Positions 37,815-47,277 of a stretch of 64,000 bases of DNA are shown piece by piece. Source of the stretch: Agrobacterium tumefaciens. Lineage in GTDB: Bacteria > Pseudomonadota > Alphaproteobacteria > Rhizobiales > Rhizobiaceae. Made by a program: the position numbers and the translations under genes. Numbering within the stretch: position 1 is the stretch's first letter; each line of letters opens with the position of its first letter. The stretch is from positions 496,001-560,000 of the forward strand of contig NZ_SUPW01000001.1 of NCBI RefSeq assembly GCF_013337285.1, written 5' to 3'. Under the pieces are notes generated by a model. It was given only the letters and a program-made list of their open reading frames with translations, was not told the DNA's origin and searched no databases.

Positions 37815-39953
37815 TCAGTGGGCAAGAACCGCGAGCAGCAGCAGCGCCACTATATTGGTGATCTTGATGGCCGGATTGACGGCCGGGCCGGCGGTATCCT
37901 TGTAAGGATCACCGACGGTATCGCCCGTCACCGACGCTTTGTGAGCGTCCGAACCCTTGACGTGACGCACACCATCCTTGTCGATGAAGCCGTCCTCGAA
38001 GCTCTTCTTGGCATTATCCCAGGCGCCGCCGCCTGATGTCATGGAAATCGCCACGAACAGTCCGTTGATGATGACACCGAGCAGGGACGCTCCGAGCGCT
38101 GCAAAGGCTGACGCCTTGGAGCCCGAGATCAGCAGCACGCCGAAATAGACGACGAGCGGGGCCAGAACCGGCAGAAGTGACGGGATGATCATTTCCCGGA
38201 TTGCCGCTTTCGTCAGCAGGTCCACGGCCTTGCCATAGTCCGGCTTTTCCGTTCCGGCCATGATGCCGGGTTTTTCGCGGAACTGGCGGCGAACTTCCTC
38301 AACGATGGCACTTGCAGCCTTGCCCACCGCCGTCATGGCGATGCCGCCGAAGAGATAGGGGATAAGGCCGCCGAACAGCAGACCGGCAACGACGTAAGGA
38401 TTGGCGAGGCTAAAGGAAATCTCGCCGATATCCTTGAAGTACGGATAGGTATCGCCATTGGCGGCGAAATAGGACAGGTCGTTGGAGTAAGCGGCAAACA
38501 GCACCAGCGCGCCGAGACCGGCAGAGCCGATGGCGTAACCCTTGGTGACCGCCTTGGTGGTGTTGCCGACAGCATCCAGCGCGTCGGTCGCCTTGCGGAC
38601 GTCAGGATCGAGACCGGCCATTTCGGCAATGCCGCCGGCATTGTCCGTGACCGGGCCGAAAGCGTCGAGCGCGACGATCATGCCCGCCAGCCCAAGCATG
38701 GCGGTGACGGCGATGCCGGTGCCGAACAGGCCCGCGAGCTGGTAGGTGCCGATAATGCCGCCGACGATGACGATGGCCGGCAGCGCCGTCGATTCCAGCG
38801 AGACCGCAAGCCCCTGAATGACGTTGGTGCCGTGGCCGGTAACCGATGCCTGGGCGATGGAGTTGACCGGGCGCTTGTTGGTGCCGGTATAATATTCGGT
38901 GATGACGACGATCAGCGCCGTTACCACCAGACCGAGCAGACCGCAGAGGAAGAGGTTGGTGCCGGTGATCTCCATTCCGGCGACCGTGCCCACTGTTCCC
39001 CAACCGACCGTCGCATAGGTGGCGACCGCAAGGCCGGCGACCGAGAAGATACCGGTGGCGATCAGCCCCTTGTAAAGCGCGCCCATGATGGAATTGTTGG
39101 TGCCGAGCTTGACGAAGAAGGTGCCGGCAATCGAGGTCAGGATGCAGGCGCCGCAAATCGCCAGCGGATAGACCATGGCGCTTTCCAGTATCGGCGTTCC
39201 CGCAAAGAAGATCGCGGCGAGAACCATGGTCGCCACAACAGAGACGGCATAGGTCTCGAACAGGTCGGCCGCCATGCCGGCGCAGTCACCAACATTGTCG
39301 CCGACATTGTCGGCGATCGTTGCCGGGTTGCGGGGATCATCCTCCGGAATACCTGCTTCGACCTTGCCGACGAGATCGCCGCCGACATCTGCGCCCTTGG
39401 TGAAGATGCCGCCGCCGAGACGGGCGAAGATGGAGATCAGCGAGGCGCCGAAACCGAGCGACACCAGCGCGTCGATCACCTCACGCGAGCCGGCCGGGTG
39501 GCCCATCACCGAAGTCAGGATGTAATAATAGATGGAGACGCCGAGCAGCGCGAGACCCGCCACCAGCATGCCGGTGATGGCGCCCGACTTGAAGGCGATA
39601 TCGAGGCCCGCGCCAAGGCTGTGCGAGGCTGCCTGCGCGGTGCGCAGATTGGCGCGCACGGAGACATGCATGCCGACGAAACCGGCTGCCCCTGAAAGAA
39701 CCGCGCCGATGAGGAAGCCGATGGCCGCCATGGCCGACAGCAGATACCAGGCCAGAATGGCGACGATCAGTCCGACGATGGCGATGGTGAGATATTGACG
39801 GGTGAGATAAGCCTGTGCGCCTTCACGGATATAACCTGCTATTTCACGCATACGCTCGTTGCCCTGATCGGCATCGAGAACACTCTTGGTCGCCCATACC
39901 GCGTAAACCACGGACAGGATACCGCATAAAATTACTATGGGTATTACGGTCAT
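37815..39953 (-). CDS. hppA: Proton-pumping membrane pyrophosphatase
   Basis: 712 residues from ATG 39953 (GGAGGT 9 bases upstream; a GTG two codons earlier is too close to it). About 16 membrane helices. Substrate site: [19 protein letters not shown] and [19 protein letters not shown]. The block [10 protein letters not shown] has Lys where K+-dependent enzymes have Ala, marking the K+-independent, H+-pumping class. Uses pyrophosphate hydrolysis to pump protons across the inner membrane or into acidocalcisomes, as reported for Agrobacterium. Confidence 0.95.
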   Translation of the reverse strand: MTVIPIVILCGILSVVYAVWATKSVLDADQGNERMREIAGYIREGAQAYLTRQYLTIAIVGLIVAILAWYLLSAMAAIGFLIGAVLSGAAGFVGMHVSVRANLRTAQAASHSLGAGLDIAFKSGAITGMLVAGLALLGVSIYYYILTSVMGHPAGSREVIDALVSLGFGASLISIFARLGGGIFTKGADVGGDLVGKVEAGIPEDDPRNPATIADNVGDNVGDCAGMAADLFETYAVSVVATMVLAAIFFAGTPILESAMVYPLAICGACILTSIAGTFFVKLGTNNSIMGALYKGLIATGIFSVAGLAVATYATVGWGTVGTVAGMEITGTNLFLCGLLGLVVTALIVVITEYYTGTNKRPVNSIAQASVTGHGTNVIQGLAVSLESTALPAIVIVGGIIGTYQLAGLFGTGIAVTAMLGLAGMIVALDAFGPVTDNAGGIAEMAGLDPDVRKATDALDAVGNTTKAVTKGYAIGSAGLGALVLFAAYSNDLSYFAANGDTYPYFKDIGEISFSLANPYVVAGLLFGGLIPYLFGGIAMTAVGKAASAIVEEVRRQFREKPGIMAGTEKPDYGKAVDLLTKAAIREMIIPSLLPVLAPLVVYFGVLLISGSKASAFAALGASLLGVIINGLFVAISMTSGGGAWDNAKKSFEDGFIDKDGVRHVKGSDAHKASVTGDTVGDPYKDTAGPAVNPAIKITNIVALLLLAVLAH

Positions 39954-40176
39954 GCGCACTTACCTCCCAAAAGGCCGGGTCTCACTCCCTCCCCGGCGTG
40001 ACGAACCATCTGCGTGAACCTGAAGCACGATCGCCCGTGCACAAGGCTCTCTCCGGGCCATTTGTTCCCCTCCCAAGGAAAAACGACCTGCGCGGCAAGA
40101 TTGCGTTGGCGAAAGGTGCGGCGTCAAGCCCACAAATTTGCCTGAAACATGAAAGGGCTAGAGAACGAACGCGACT

Positions 40177-41400
40177 TCACGCAGCGTTTTTGCGCTGCCT
40201 CAGCAGCAGCGACAAAACGAGCAGCAGGCAAAGGCCCGCAACCGGCCAGATGACAAGGTTCATCACCGACCAGCCCCATGCCGTAAACACCTTGCCGGAA
40301 GAGAAGGATGACAGCGCCACCGTGCCGAACAGCACGATATCGTGGAAGCCCTGCACCTTGTCCGCCTCATGTGGCCGGTAGCTTGACGTGATGATGGCAG
40401 TTGCGCCGATGAAACCGAAATTCCAGCCAAGCCCGAGGAGAATCAGCGCCGCCCAGAAATTCCACAATTCGATGCCCATATGGGCAACGATGGCGCAGGC
40501 CATCAGCACGATAAGGCCGACTGCCACGATTTTTTCCGCACCGAATCGGGAAATCAGCATGCCGGTGAAGAAGCTGGGAGCGAACATGGCCAGAACGTGC
40601 CACTGGATACCGAGCGTGGCGAGTTCGGTGGGGAAACCGCAGCCGACCACCATGGCAAGCGGCGCGCCGGTCATCATGAAGGTCATCAAGGCGTAAGAAC
40701 CGATGCCGCAGATCATGCCGGTGATGAAACGCTGTGTGCGGACGATTTCCGACAGCGGGCGCACGGCCTCCGTATGGATAGATGCGGCCTTCGGGTCGGG
40801 CAATTTCAGGAATGCCAGAATGGCGATCGAGACGAGACCGAGCGGCACCAGTGCGATGAACGCGCCGGCAAAAGTGACCGGTGCGAGCAGGTCCTTGCCG
40901 AGGATAGCCAGTTGCGGCCCGACGATGGCCGAAATGATGCCGCCTGCCAGAATCCAGGAAATAGCCTTCGGCTTGTAGAAGGATGGCGATGCATCGGCTG
41001 CGGCGAAACGTATTTTCTGCGTGAAGCCGCCGGAGATACCGATCAGCAGCAGGCCGACGGCAAACAGCCAGAAATCAGAGCGGAAGAGCGCCACCGCGGC
41101 GATGCCGCCGCCGATCGAGCACATCAGCGCGCCGACCATGAACCCGGCCTTGCGGCCGAGGAACCGTGAGGCCGCCGCAACGCAGATGGCGCCGAGCGCC
41201 ACGCCGATATTGAAGCCTGTGAGCGGCGCGGTTGCCAGTGACTTGTCGGCGCCGAGCAGCTGATAACCGGCAAGCGCGCCGACCGAAAAGCTTAAAGGCG
41301 CGGCCGATCCCATGATCGCCTGCGCCATGGTCAGAAGGAAGACGTTGCGCTTCGCCTCGTCCAGTTGAACTTCAAGCCCGGGGACGGAAACGGCGCTCAT
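40177..41400 (-). CDS. Major facilitator superfamily transporter
   Basis: 407 residues, about 12 hydrophobic segments. RFLGRKAGFMVGA resembles the MFS loop 2-3 motif; GLGWNFGFIGATAIITSSYRP is typical of a group of MFS permeases in rhizobia. Substrate unknown. Starts 21 bases after nusB on the same strand, so probably in the ribH-nusB transcript. Confidence 0.85.
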   Translation of the reverse strand: MSAVSVPGLEVQLDEAKRNVFLLTMAQAIMGSAAPLSFSVGALAGYQLLGADKSLATAPLTGFNIGVALGAICVAAASRFLGRKAGFMVGALMCSIGGGIAAVALFRSDFWLFAVGLLLIGISGGFTQKIRFAAADASPSFYKPKAISWILAGGIISAIVGPQLAILGKDLLAPVTFAGAFIALVPLGLVSIAILAFLKLPDPKAASIHTEAVRPLSEIVRTQRFITGMICGIGSYALMTFMMTGAPLAMVVGCGFPTELATLGIQWHVLAMFAPSFFTGMLISRFGAEKIVAVGLIVLMACAIVAHMGIELWNFWAALILLGLGWNFGFIGATAIITSSYRPHEADKVQGFHDIVLFGTVALSSFSSGKVFTAWGWSVMNLVIWPVAGLCLLLVLSLLLRQRKNAA

Positions 41401-41421
41401 GTCTTCCTCACCTAATGTATT

Positions 41422-41919
41422 TTAGCGTTTTGCCTCGCCGCGCACCTGCTTGGCAATGCGGTCAAGCACCGCATTCACCAGCTTCGGCTCGTCGTGTTCG
41501 AAGAAAGCACGGGCGATTTCGACATATTCCGTGACAATGACGGCAACCGGCACGTCATTGCGCTCGAGGATTTCGAATGTGCCGGCGCGCAGGATGGCGC
41601 GCACGGTGGCGTCGAGACGCGACAGCGGCCAGTCTTCCAGAAGGGCGGAACGCACCAGGGGGTCGATCTTCGTCTGGTCACGGACGACGCCGGAGACGAT
41701 GGAGCGGAACCACGACGGATCGGCCTTCAGGTAGGTATCGCCATCGACTTCCTGGCCGAGACGGTGCGCCTCATATTCGGCCACCACTTCCATCACGCCT
41801 GTGCCACCGACATCCATCTGGTAGAGCGCCTGCACGGCCGCAAGGCGAGCCGCGCCGCGCTGGTTGGCCGGCTTTACCGAAGGCTGGCGCGGTTCGCCGC
41901 CATTATCAACATTCGACAT
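41422..41919 (-). CDS. nusB: Transcription antitermination factor NusB
   Basis: 165 residues from ATG 41919 (a GTG at 41931, overlapping the ribH stop, is the alternative). NusB helical fold: [16 protein letters not shown], then [20 protein letters not shown] and [14 protein letters not shown]. Binds BoxA RNA with NusE/S10 in rRNA antitermination. Follows ribH by 4 bases, as in many bacteria. Confidence 0.94.
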   Translation of the reverse strand: MSNVDNGGEPRQPSVKPANQRGAARLAAVQALYQMDVGGTGVMEVVAEYEAHRLGQEVDGDTYLKADPSWFRSIVSGVVRDQTKIDPLVRSALLEDWPLSRLDATVRAILRAGTFEILERNDVPVAVIVTEYVEIARAFFEHDEPKLVNAVLDRIAKQVRGEAKR

Positions 41920-41923
41920 GCGC

Positions 41924-42370
41924 TCAGCCACCCAGTTTTTTCTTCAGTTCGATCATGGTCAGCGCCGCACGGGCAGCAAAACCGCCCTTGTCCTTGTCGG
42001 AACGGCGAACGCGGGACCATGCCTGCTCGTCATTTTCGACAGTCAGGATGCCGTTGCCGATCGGCAGCGATTCGCTGACGGCGAGGTCCATCAGGGCGCG
42101 GGAGGATTCGTTGGAAACGATATCGAAGTGATAGGTCTCGCCACGAATGACCATGCCGAGCGCGACGAAACCGTCATATTCCGTGCCGTCATTGTCGGCA
42201 CCGTCCAGCGCCATGGCGATGGCGGCGGGGATTTCGAGCGCGCCGGGAACGGTGATGACGTCATAGGTAGCGCCTGCCTCATCAAGCGCAAACTTCGCGC
42301 CTTCGAGAAGGGCGTCCGCCATATCGTCGTAAAAACGTGCTTCCACGATAAGAAGATGAGGTTTGGACAT
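41924..42370 (-). CDS. ribH: 6,7-dimethyl-8-ribityllumazine synthase
   Basis: 148 residues from ATG 42370 (AGGA 8 bases upstream). Condenses the ribityl-aminouracil with dihydroxybutanone phosphate. [29 protein letters not shown] and [12 protein letters not shown] are the active-site blocks; the His in ETYHFDIV is the general acid. Forms icosahedral or pentameric assemblies. It is separated from ribE by a LysE-type exporter gene here. Confidence 0.95.
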   Translation of the reverse strand: MSKPHLLIVEARFYDDMADALLEGAKFALDEAGATYDVITVPGALEIPAAIAMALDGADNDGTEYDGFVALGMVIRGETYHFDIVSNESSRALMDLAVSESLPIGNGILTVENDEQAWSRVRRSDKDKGGFAARAALTMIELKKKLGG

Positions 42371-42535
42371 AAGATTTTCCTGAAAAGGTTCGCGCCGGAT
42401 CATACCGGCTTTTGCGGCGGTCAAACCACGACTGGCTGTTTTTGGCAAGTAATTTCATAAATCGCACGCACAGGACGCCGCGTTTGCGGGGCGTTTTGCC
42501 GAAGTTTATACCTTATCCGAAGCGGCTTGCAAAAA

Positions 42536-43168
42536 TCAGGTTTTCTGGAAAGCGAGGTGGATGCCCAGCCCCATCAGCACCGTTCCCGCAGCGCGTCGGG
42601 CAATCACCTGCACGGCGCTTGAACGCTTCAGACGCCCAACCATGGCACCGGCCAGAAGCACGCCGACAAGATCGGCGGAGGAAAAAATGAAGTTGACGGC
42701 GATGCCGAGGATCAGCAATTGCAGCCAGACCGGAAAGGCCGCCGCCGGATCGACGAATTGCGGCAGGAAGGCCAAAAAGAACAGCGCTGTCTTCGGATTG
42801 AGTACATCGACGATGATGCTGTCGATAAAGGCCCGGCGTGCCGATTTCGGTTCGATAGTCAGATTAACCGCTTCGCCTTCCAGCTTGCTGCGCAGCATCG
42901 AGAAGCCGAGCCAGATGAGATAAAGCGCGCCGCAGAGCTTTACCGCCAGATAAAGCCACGGCACCGCCTGAAACAGCACGGAAAGCCCTGCCGCAGAAGC
43001 AACGATGTGGACATAGCAGCCGACATGGATGCCAAGCACCGCCATCAGCCCGGCAAACCGGCCACGCGCCATGGTTTGCGCCGCCGCGTAAAGCATGGCC
43101 GGGCCGGGAATATAGGCAAACAGGGCGGTGGTGATGAAAAAGGCTGTCAGCAGCTCAAAAGACGGCAT
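42536..43168 (-). CDS. LysE/RhtB-family amino acid exporter
   Basis: 210 residues from ATG 43168 (AGGGGAA upstream). Six hydrophobic segments; TALFAYIPGPAMLYAAAQT (the GP-containing first helix) and NPKTALFFLAFLPQFVDP match the LysE translocator family. Exports amino acids or similar small molecules; substrate unknown. It lies between ribE and ribH, breaking an otherwise conserved riboflavin gene order, and a palindromic repeat lies directly upstream. Confidence 0.9.
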   Translation of the reverse strand: MPSFELLTAFFITTALFAYIPGPAMLYAAAQTMARGRFAGLMAVLGIHVGCYVHIVASAAGLSVLFQAVPWLYLAVKLCGALYLIWLGFSMLRSKLEGEAVNLTIEPKSARRAFIDSIIVDVLNPKTALFFLAFLPQFVDPAAAFPVWLQLLILGIAVNFIFSSADLVGVLLAGAMVGRLKRSSAVQVIARRAAGTVLMGLGIHLAFQKT

Positions 43169-43302
43169 GATGTGTTCCCCTACCCCGTTTGGCTCGCAAT
43201 CGATTTCAAACGGCCGAATGACGTCTTTACAATCTTTCCGGTTCGACCGGAAGTGCGGCCGTGACGAACGCCCGATGGGGAGCAAGCCCGTTCCTCCCCT
43301 CC

Positions 43303-43413
43303 CGTCATTCCGGCCCTGAGCCGGATTCCAGCCGCCACGCGTCTGCGCGTCGGGAACAGCCTTTTCAGCCCAAGGACCTGGGCTGGCTGGATACCGACTC
43401 AAGGCCGGTATGA
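43303..43413. repeat. Inverted pair of the dispersed palindromic repeat
   Basis: Left arm 43303-43333 (CGTCATTCCGGCCCTGAG, then CCGGATTCCAGCC) pairs with right arm 43383-43413 (GGCTGGATACCGACTCAAGG, then CCGGTATGACG), about five mismatches over 31 bases. The same unit occurs once at 20977-21008. Confidence 0.75.
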
Positions 43414-43449
43414 CGGAGGAGAAAGTGTCAGCCTCGGCGTACTATCGGA

Positions 43450-44061
43450 CTACGCCGAGGGAAATTCCGCAAGCCTTGCGGCGTAACGCGCCATCGTATC
43501 GACTTCGAAATTGACGAAGTCGCCCGGCTGGCGCTCGCCCCACGTCGTCACAGTCAGCGTGTGGCGGATCAGCAGCACGTCGAAATCCGTGCCTTCGACC
43601 GCGTTGACGGTGAGCGAGGTCCCGTCCAGTGCGATGGAACCCTTGGGTGCAACGAATTTCGCCAGATGGTCCGGCGCGCGCAGGCGGATACGCACGGCCT
43701 CGCCCTCCGGCTCCACGGACAGGATTTCCGCCTTGTCATCGACATGGCCGGAGACGATGTGGCCGCCAAGTTCGTCGCCGATCTTCAGCGCCCGCTCCAG
43801 ATTGACATGGGTGCCCTTTTGCCATCCGGCAATCGTCGTCAGGCGCAGCGCCTCTTCCCAGGCTTCGACCTCATACCAGCGCTCATTGCTGCCGTCTTCC
43901 GGCAATCTCGTCACCGTCAGGCACACGCCGCCATGGGAGATCGATGCGCCCATATCGATGGTCTTGGGATCGTAATTGGTCGCCACCCGCAAACGAATTC
44001 CCTCGGCCAGAGCTTCCAGCTCGGACACGGTTCCAACGTCGGTGACAATTCCGGTAAACAT
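43450..44061 (-). CDS. ribE: Riboflavin synthase alpha chain
   Basis: 203 residues from ATG 44061, which shares one base with the ribD stop (TGATG), so translation is coupled. Two lumazine-binding repeats: MFTGIVTDVGTV ... GGVCLTVT and HIVSGHVDDKAEI ... DGTSLTVNAV. Dismutates two lumazines to riboflavin. Trimer in known members. Confidence 0.95.
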   Translation of the reverse strand: MFTGIVTDVGTVSELEALAEGIRLRVATNYDPKTIDMGASISHGGVCLTVTRLPEDGSNERWYEVEAWEEALRLTTIAGWQKGTHVNLERALKIGDELGGHIVSGHVDDKAEILSVEPEGEAVRIRLRAPDHLAKFVAPKGSIALDGTSLTVNAVEGTDFDVLLIRHTLTVTTWGERQPGDFVNFEVDTMARYAARLAEFPSA

Positions 44062-45305
44062 CAAAGCGGCCTTTCATAATCGAAGCAGCGATCCGGCCCA
44101 TAGGCCGTTTCGCTGACCAGAACATAATCGCCCGTGATATCGGCACGGCGGAGCGGTGTTTCAATGCCGCCTTCGCCGATCACGACCGAGCTTTCGAACA
44201 GCATGATACGGTCCACCAGCCCGGCTTCAAGGAATGATTTTGCTGCAAACGCGCCGCCTTCGACCAGAAGTTCCGACATGCCGCTATCGGCGAGGGTGTG
44301 GAGGAGGGATTCGAGCGATGGTGCTTCGAGGATTTGGATGCCGGCTTTGGTGAGGAGTTGGCGTCGGTGGTCGGGGTTACCCCCCTCTGTCCTGCCGGAC
44401 ATCTCCCCCACAAGGGGGGAGATCGATGGAGCGGCGTATTGCCCGACATCAACAGCTGGAGAATGAGACCCCGACTCAAAATTTGAGCGAGCGGACAGCC
44501 CCTTGCCGATCTCCCCCCTTGTGGGGGAGATGCCCGGCAGGGCAGAGGGGGGTAAAGCGGCAACCACCACCGGAACTTCACGCGCACTCCGCACCAGCTT
44601 CGACGTCAGCGGCAATTCAAACTGGCGGTCCAGCACGATGCGCACCGGCGAGCGCTGCTCCATGCCGGCAATGCGCACCGTCAGCTCCGGATCATCCGCA
44701 ATAGCGGTGCGAATACCGACGAGAATGGCATCACAACGCGCCCGCAGCTCATGGACGGCATGGCGAGCCTCAGGCCCGGTGATCGCCACCTGCCCCTCGC
44801 CCTGCCTGCCGATCATCCCATCGGCGGAAATTGCAAGTTTCAGAATCACATGCGGGCGTTTTTTCATCTGACGTGTGAGGTAACCGGCAAGCGCTCGCTT
44901 ACCCTCATCACGCAGCAGGCCGGTCTCCACGACAATGCCGGCATCACGTAAAATCGTATAACCACGACCGGAAACGCGCTCGTCCGGATCGTCCACCGCC
45001 ACCACGACACGGGCGACGCCGTATTCCACAAGAGCGTTGGCACAGGGCGGGGTTTTGCCCCAGTGCGAGCATGGTTCAAGCGTCACATAGGCGGTCGCGC
45101 CACGAGCAGCATCGCCGGCGATTTCCAGCGCCTGGCGCTCGGCATGCGGGCGGCCGCCAGTGGCCGTCACCGCTTCGGCAATGATTTTCCCGTCTTTAAC
45201 GAGAACACAGCCCACGGAGGGATTGGTAAGCGTCTGGCCCTGGTGGCGAAGCGAAACCTCGATTGCCCTTGCCATGAATCTTTCGTCATCGGCACGGCTC
45301 GTCAC
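44061..45305 (-). CDS. ribD: Riboflavin deaminase/reductase with in-frame repeat insertion
   Basis: 414 residues from GTG 45305 (GGAG upstream, 2 bases after nrdR). Deaminase domain 1-145: zinc ligands His54 (HAE), Cys79 and Cys88 (PCSHWGKTPPC). Reductase domain: HVILKLAISADGMIG, ILVGIRTAIADDPELTVR, and LLVEGGAFAAKSFL. Residues about 251-310 are foreign to the family and encoded by a palindromic repeat (44377-44555); without them the length is 354, near the normal 360-370. The insert falls between a strand (VPVVVAA) and the next helix, probably a surface loop, so function may survive. Confidence 0.93.
   Translation of the reverse strand: MTSRADDERFMARAIEVSLRHQGQTLTNPSVGCVLVKDGKIIAEAVTATGGRPHAERQALEIAGDAARGATAYVTLEPCSHWGKTPPCANALVEYGVARVVVAVDDPDERVSGRGYTILRDAGIVVETGLLRDEGKRALAGYLTRQMKKRPHVILKLAISADGMIGRQGEGQVAITGPEARHAVHELRARCDAILVGIRTAIADDPELTVRIAGMEQRSPVRIVLDRQFELPLTSKLVRSAREVPVVVAALPPSALPGISPTRGEIGKGLSARSNFESGSHSPAVDVGQYAAPSISPLVGEMSGRTEGGNPDHRRQLLTKAGIQILEAPSLESLLHTLADSGMSELLVEGGAFAAKSFLEAGLVDRIMLFESSVVIGEGGIETPLRRADITGDYVLVSETAYGPDRCFDYERPL
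44377..44555. repeat. Palindromic repeat inserted inside ribD
   Basis: Left arm 44377-44424 and right arm 44507-44555 are inverted copies (start TTACCCCCCTCTG, core CCTGCCGG, CATCTCCCCCACAAGGGGGG), with two mismatches over about 48 bases and roughly 82 bases between. The element keeps the ribD frame and encodes ISPTRGE- and ISPLVGEM-like peptides. Confidence 0.88.
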
Positions 45306-45307
45306 GG

Positions 45308-45787
45308 CTAGACTCCGGCGTCCGTATCGCGGGCGATCTTGGCGTTGATTTCGGCAATCACGTTTTCAAAATCCTCGGCATGGCTGAAATCGCGATAGAC
45401 CGAGGCGTAACGCACGAAGGCCACGTCATCGAGACTTTTCAGCGCTTCAAGAACCTGCAGGCCAATTTCTTCCGAGGGAATTTCCGTCTCGCCGGAGCTT
45501 TCGAGACGACGAACGATGCCGGAAACGGCCCGCTCGATCCGGTCGCGGTCGACCGGGCGCTTGCGCAGCGCGATCTCGAAGGATCGCACCAGCTTTTCCC
45601 GGTCGAAGGGCAGCTTGCGGCCGCTTTTCTTGATGACCATCAACTCGCGCAGTTGCACGCGCTCATAGGTCGTAAAGCGGCCCCCGCAATCGGGGCAGAT
45701 GCGCCGCCGACGGATGGAGGTGTTGTCCTCCGCCGGACGCGAGTCCTTGACCTGTGTGTCTTCGGAACCGCAGAATGGGCAGCGCAT
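45308..45787 (-). CDS. nrdR: Transcriptional repressor NrdR
   Basis: 159 residues. Zinc ribbon [13 protein letters not shown] ... [12 protein letters not shown] (four Cys) followed by an ATP-cone ([16 protein letters not shown]). Represses ribonucleotide reductase genes when dATP is bound. Follows glyA by 12 bases and precedes ribD, the standard alphaproteobacterial order. Confidence 0.96.
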   Translation of the reverse strand: MRCPFCGSEDTQVKDSRPAEDNTSIRRRRICPDCGGRFTTYERVQLRELMVIKKSGRKLPFDREKLVRSFEIALRKRPVDRDRIERAVSGIVRRLESSGETEIPSEEIGLQVLEALKSLDDVAFVRYASVYRDFSHAEDFENVIAEINAKIARDTDAGV

Positions 45788-45799
45788 CGTCTTTTTTCC

Positions 45800-47089
45800 T
45801 TACATGTACGGGTACATCGGGAAACGGTCGGTCAGGCCGACGACCTTTTCACGTACCGCAGCTTCGACGGAGGCATTGCCCTCGTCCGAATTGGCAACCT
45901 TCAAGCCGTCGAGAACCTCGACGATCAGCTTGCCGATTTCGCGGAATTCCGCTTCCTTGAAACCGCGCGTCGTGCCGGCCGGCGTGCCAAGACGGACGCC
46001 GGATGTGACGAAGGGCTTTTCCGGATCGAAAGGAATGCCGTTCTTGTTGCAGGTGACGTAAGCGCGGCCGAGTGCTGCTTCCGCACGCTTGCCGGTGGCG
46101 TTCTTCTTGCGAAGGTCGACCAGCATCAGGTGGTTGTCGGTGCCGCCGGAGACGACATCCAGACCGCCTTCGATCAGGGTTTCTGCCAGCGCCTTGGCGT
46201 TCTTGACGACCTGTGCGGCATAGTCCTTGAACTCTGGCTGCAAAGCTTCACCGAAGGCCACTGCCTTGGCGGCGATGACGTGCATTAGCGGGCCGCCCTG
46301 CAGGCCGGGGAATACGGCGGAGTTGAACTTCTTGGCCAGATCCTCGTCATTGGTGAGGATCATGCCGCCACGCGGGCCGCGCAGCGACTTGTGCGTCGTC
46401 GTCGTTGCAACATGGCAATGCGGGAACGGCGACGGGTGCTGGCCACCGGCAACGAGACCGGCGATGTGGGCCATGTCGACCATCAGGTAAGCGCCGACTT
46501 CATCGGCGATCTCGCGGAAGCGCTTCCAGTCCCAGATGCGGGAATAAGCGGTGCCGCCGGCGAGGATCAGCTTCGGCCGGGTTTCCTTGGCCTTGCGCTC
46601 TACTTCATCCATGTCGAGCAGGTTGTCGCCTTCGCGCACGCCGTAGGAAACGACGTTGAACCATTTGCCGGACATGTTGACCGGCGAACCGTGGGTCAGG
46701 TGACCTCCCGAGTTCAGGTCGAGACCCATGAAGGTATCACCCGGCTGCAGGAGCGCGAGGAACACGGCCTGGTTCATCTGCGAACCGGAATTCGGCTGGA
46801 CGTTGGCGAAGTTGACGCCGAACAGCTTCTTGGCGCGCTCAATGGCAAGCTCTTCAGCAATGTCGACGAACTGGCAGCCGCCATAATAACGCTTGCCCGG
46901 ATAACCTTCCGCATATTTGTTGGTCATGATCGAACCCTGCGCTTCAAGCACGGCGCGGGAAACGATGTTTTCCGAGGCGATCAGTTCGATCTCGTGGCGC
47001 TGGCGACCCAGTTCCTTCTCGATCGAGCCGAAAATATCCGGATCAACTTCGGCAAGCGGACGGGAGAAGAAAGCATCTGTGTTCGACAT
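45800..47089 (-). CDS. glyA: Serine hydroxymethyltransferase
   Basis: 429 residues from ATG 47089 (AGGAG 8 bases upstream). Interconverts serine and glycine with tetrahydrofolate. PLP lysine in [13 protein letters not shown]; other blocks [24 protein letters not shown], and [17 protein letters not shown]. Tetrameric cytosolic enzyme in known cases. First gene of glyA-nrdR-ribD-ribE. The 188-base upstream gap contains the transpeptidase terminator. Confidence 0.96.
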   Translation of the reverse strand: MSNTDAFFSRPLAEVDPDIFGSIEKELGRQRHEIELIASENIVSRAVLEAQGSIMTNKYAEGYPGKRYYGGCQFVDIAEELAIERAKKLFGVNFANVQPNSGSQMNQAVFLALLQPGDTFMGLDLNSGGHLTHGSPVNMSGKWFNVVSYGVREGDNLLDMDEVERKAKETRPKLILAGGTAYSRIWDWKRFREIADEVGAYLMVDMAHIAGLVAGGQHPSPFPHCHVATTTTHKSLRGPRGGMILTNDEDLAKKFNSAVFPGLQGGPLMHVIAAKAVAFGEALQPEFKDYAAQVVKNAKALAETLIEGGLDVVSGGTDNHLMLVDLRKKNATGKRAEAALGRAYVTCNKNGIPFDPEKPFVTSGVRLGTPAGTTRGFKEAEFREIGKLIVEVLDGLKVANSDEGNASVEAAVREKVVGLTDRFPMYPYM

Positions 47090-47225
47090 GGTGAAGGCTC
47101 CTGAAACAGTAATGCGATGGCGTCTTAGCGTTCCGCCCGGACAAGAGCAATACGAGGTGCGAGATTTGCCCGTCAAAACGCGACGTTGCGACAAAAAACG
47201 GCAGCTGTTTTCAGAAAATCGTCAA

Positions 47226-47252
47226 GAAAAAAGCCGCACCCGAAGATGCGGC
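47226..47252 (-). terminator. Terminator of the L,D-transpeptidase gene
   Basis: Minus-strand stem GCCGCA/TGCGGC (47252-47247 with 47238-47233), loop TCTTCGGG, then six T. Confidence 0.85.
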
Positions 47253-47277
47253 CTGTTTTCATCGATAAAAGCGCAGA

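Noticed and set aside
42371..42535. Possible FMN riboswitch upstream of ribH
   Set aside because: The conserved RFN core and its paired elements were not found on the minus strand.
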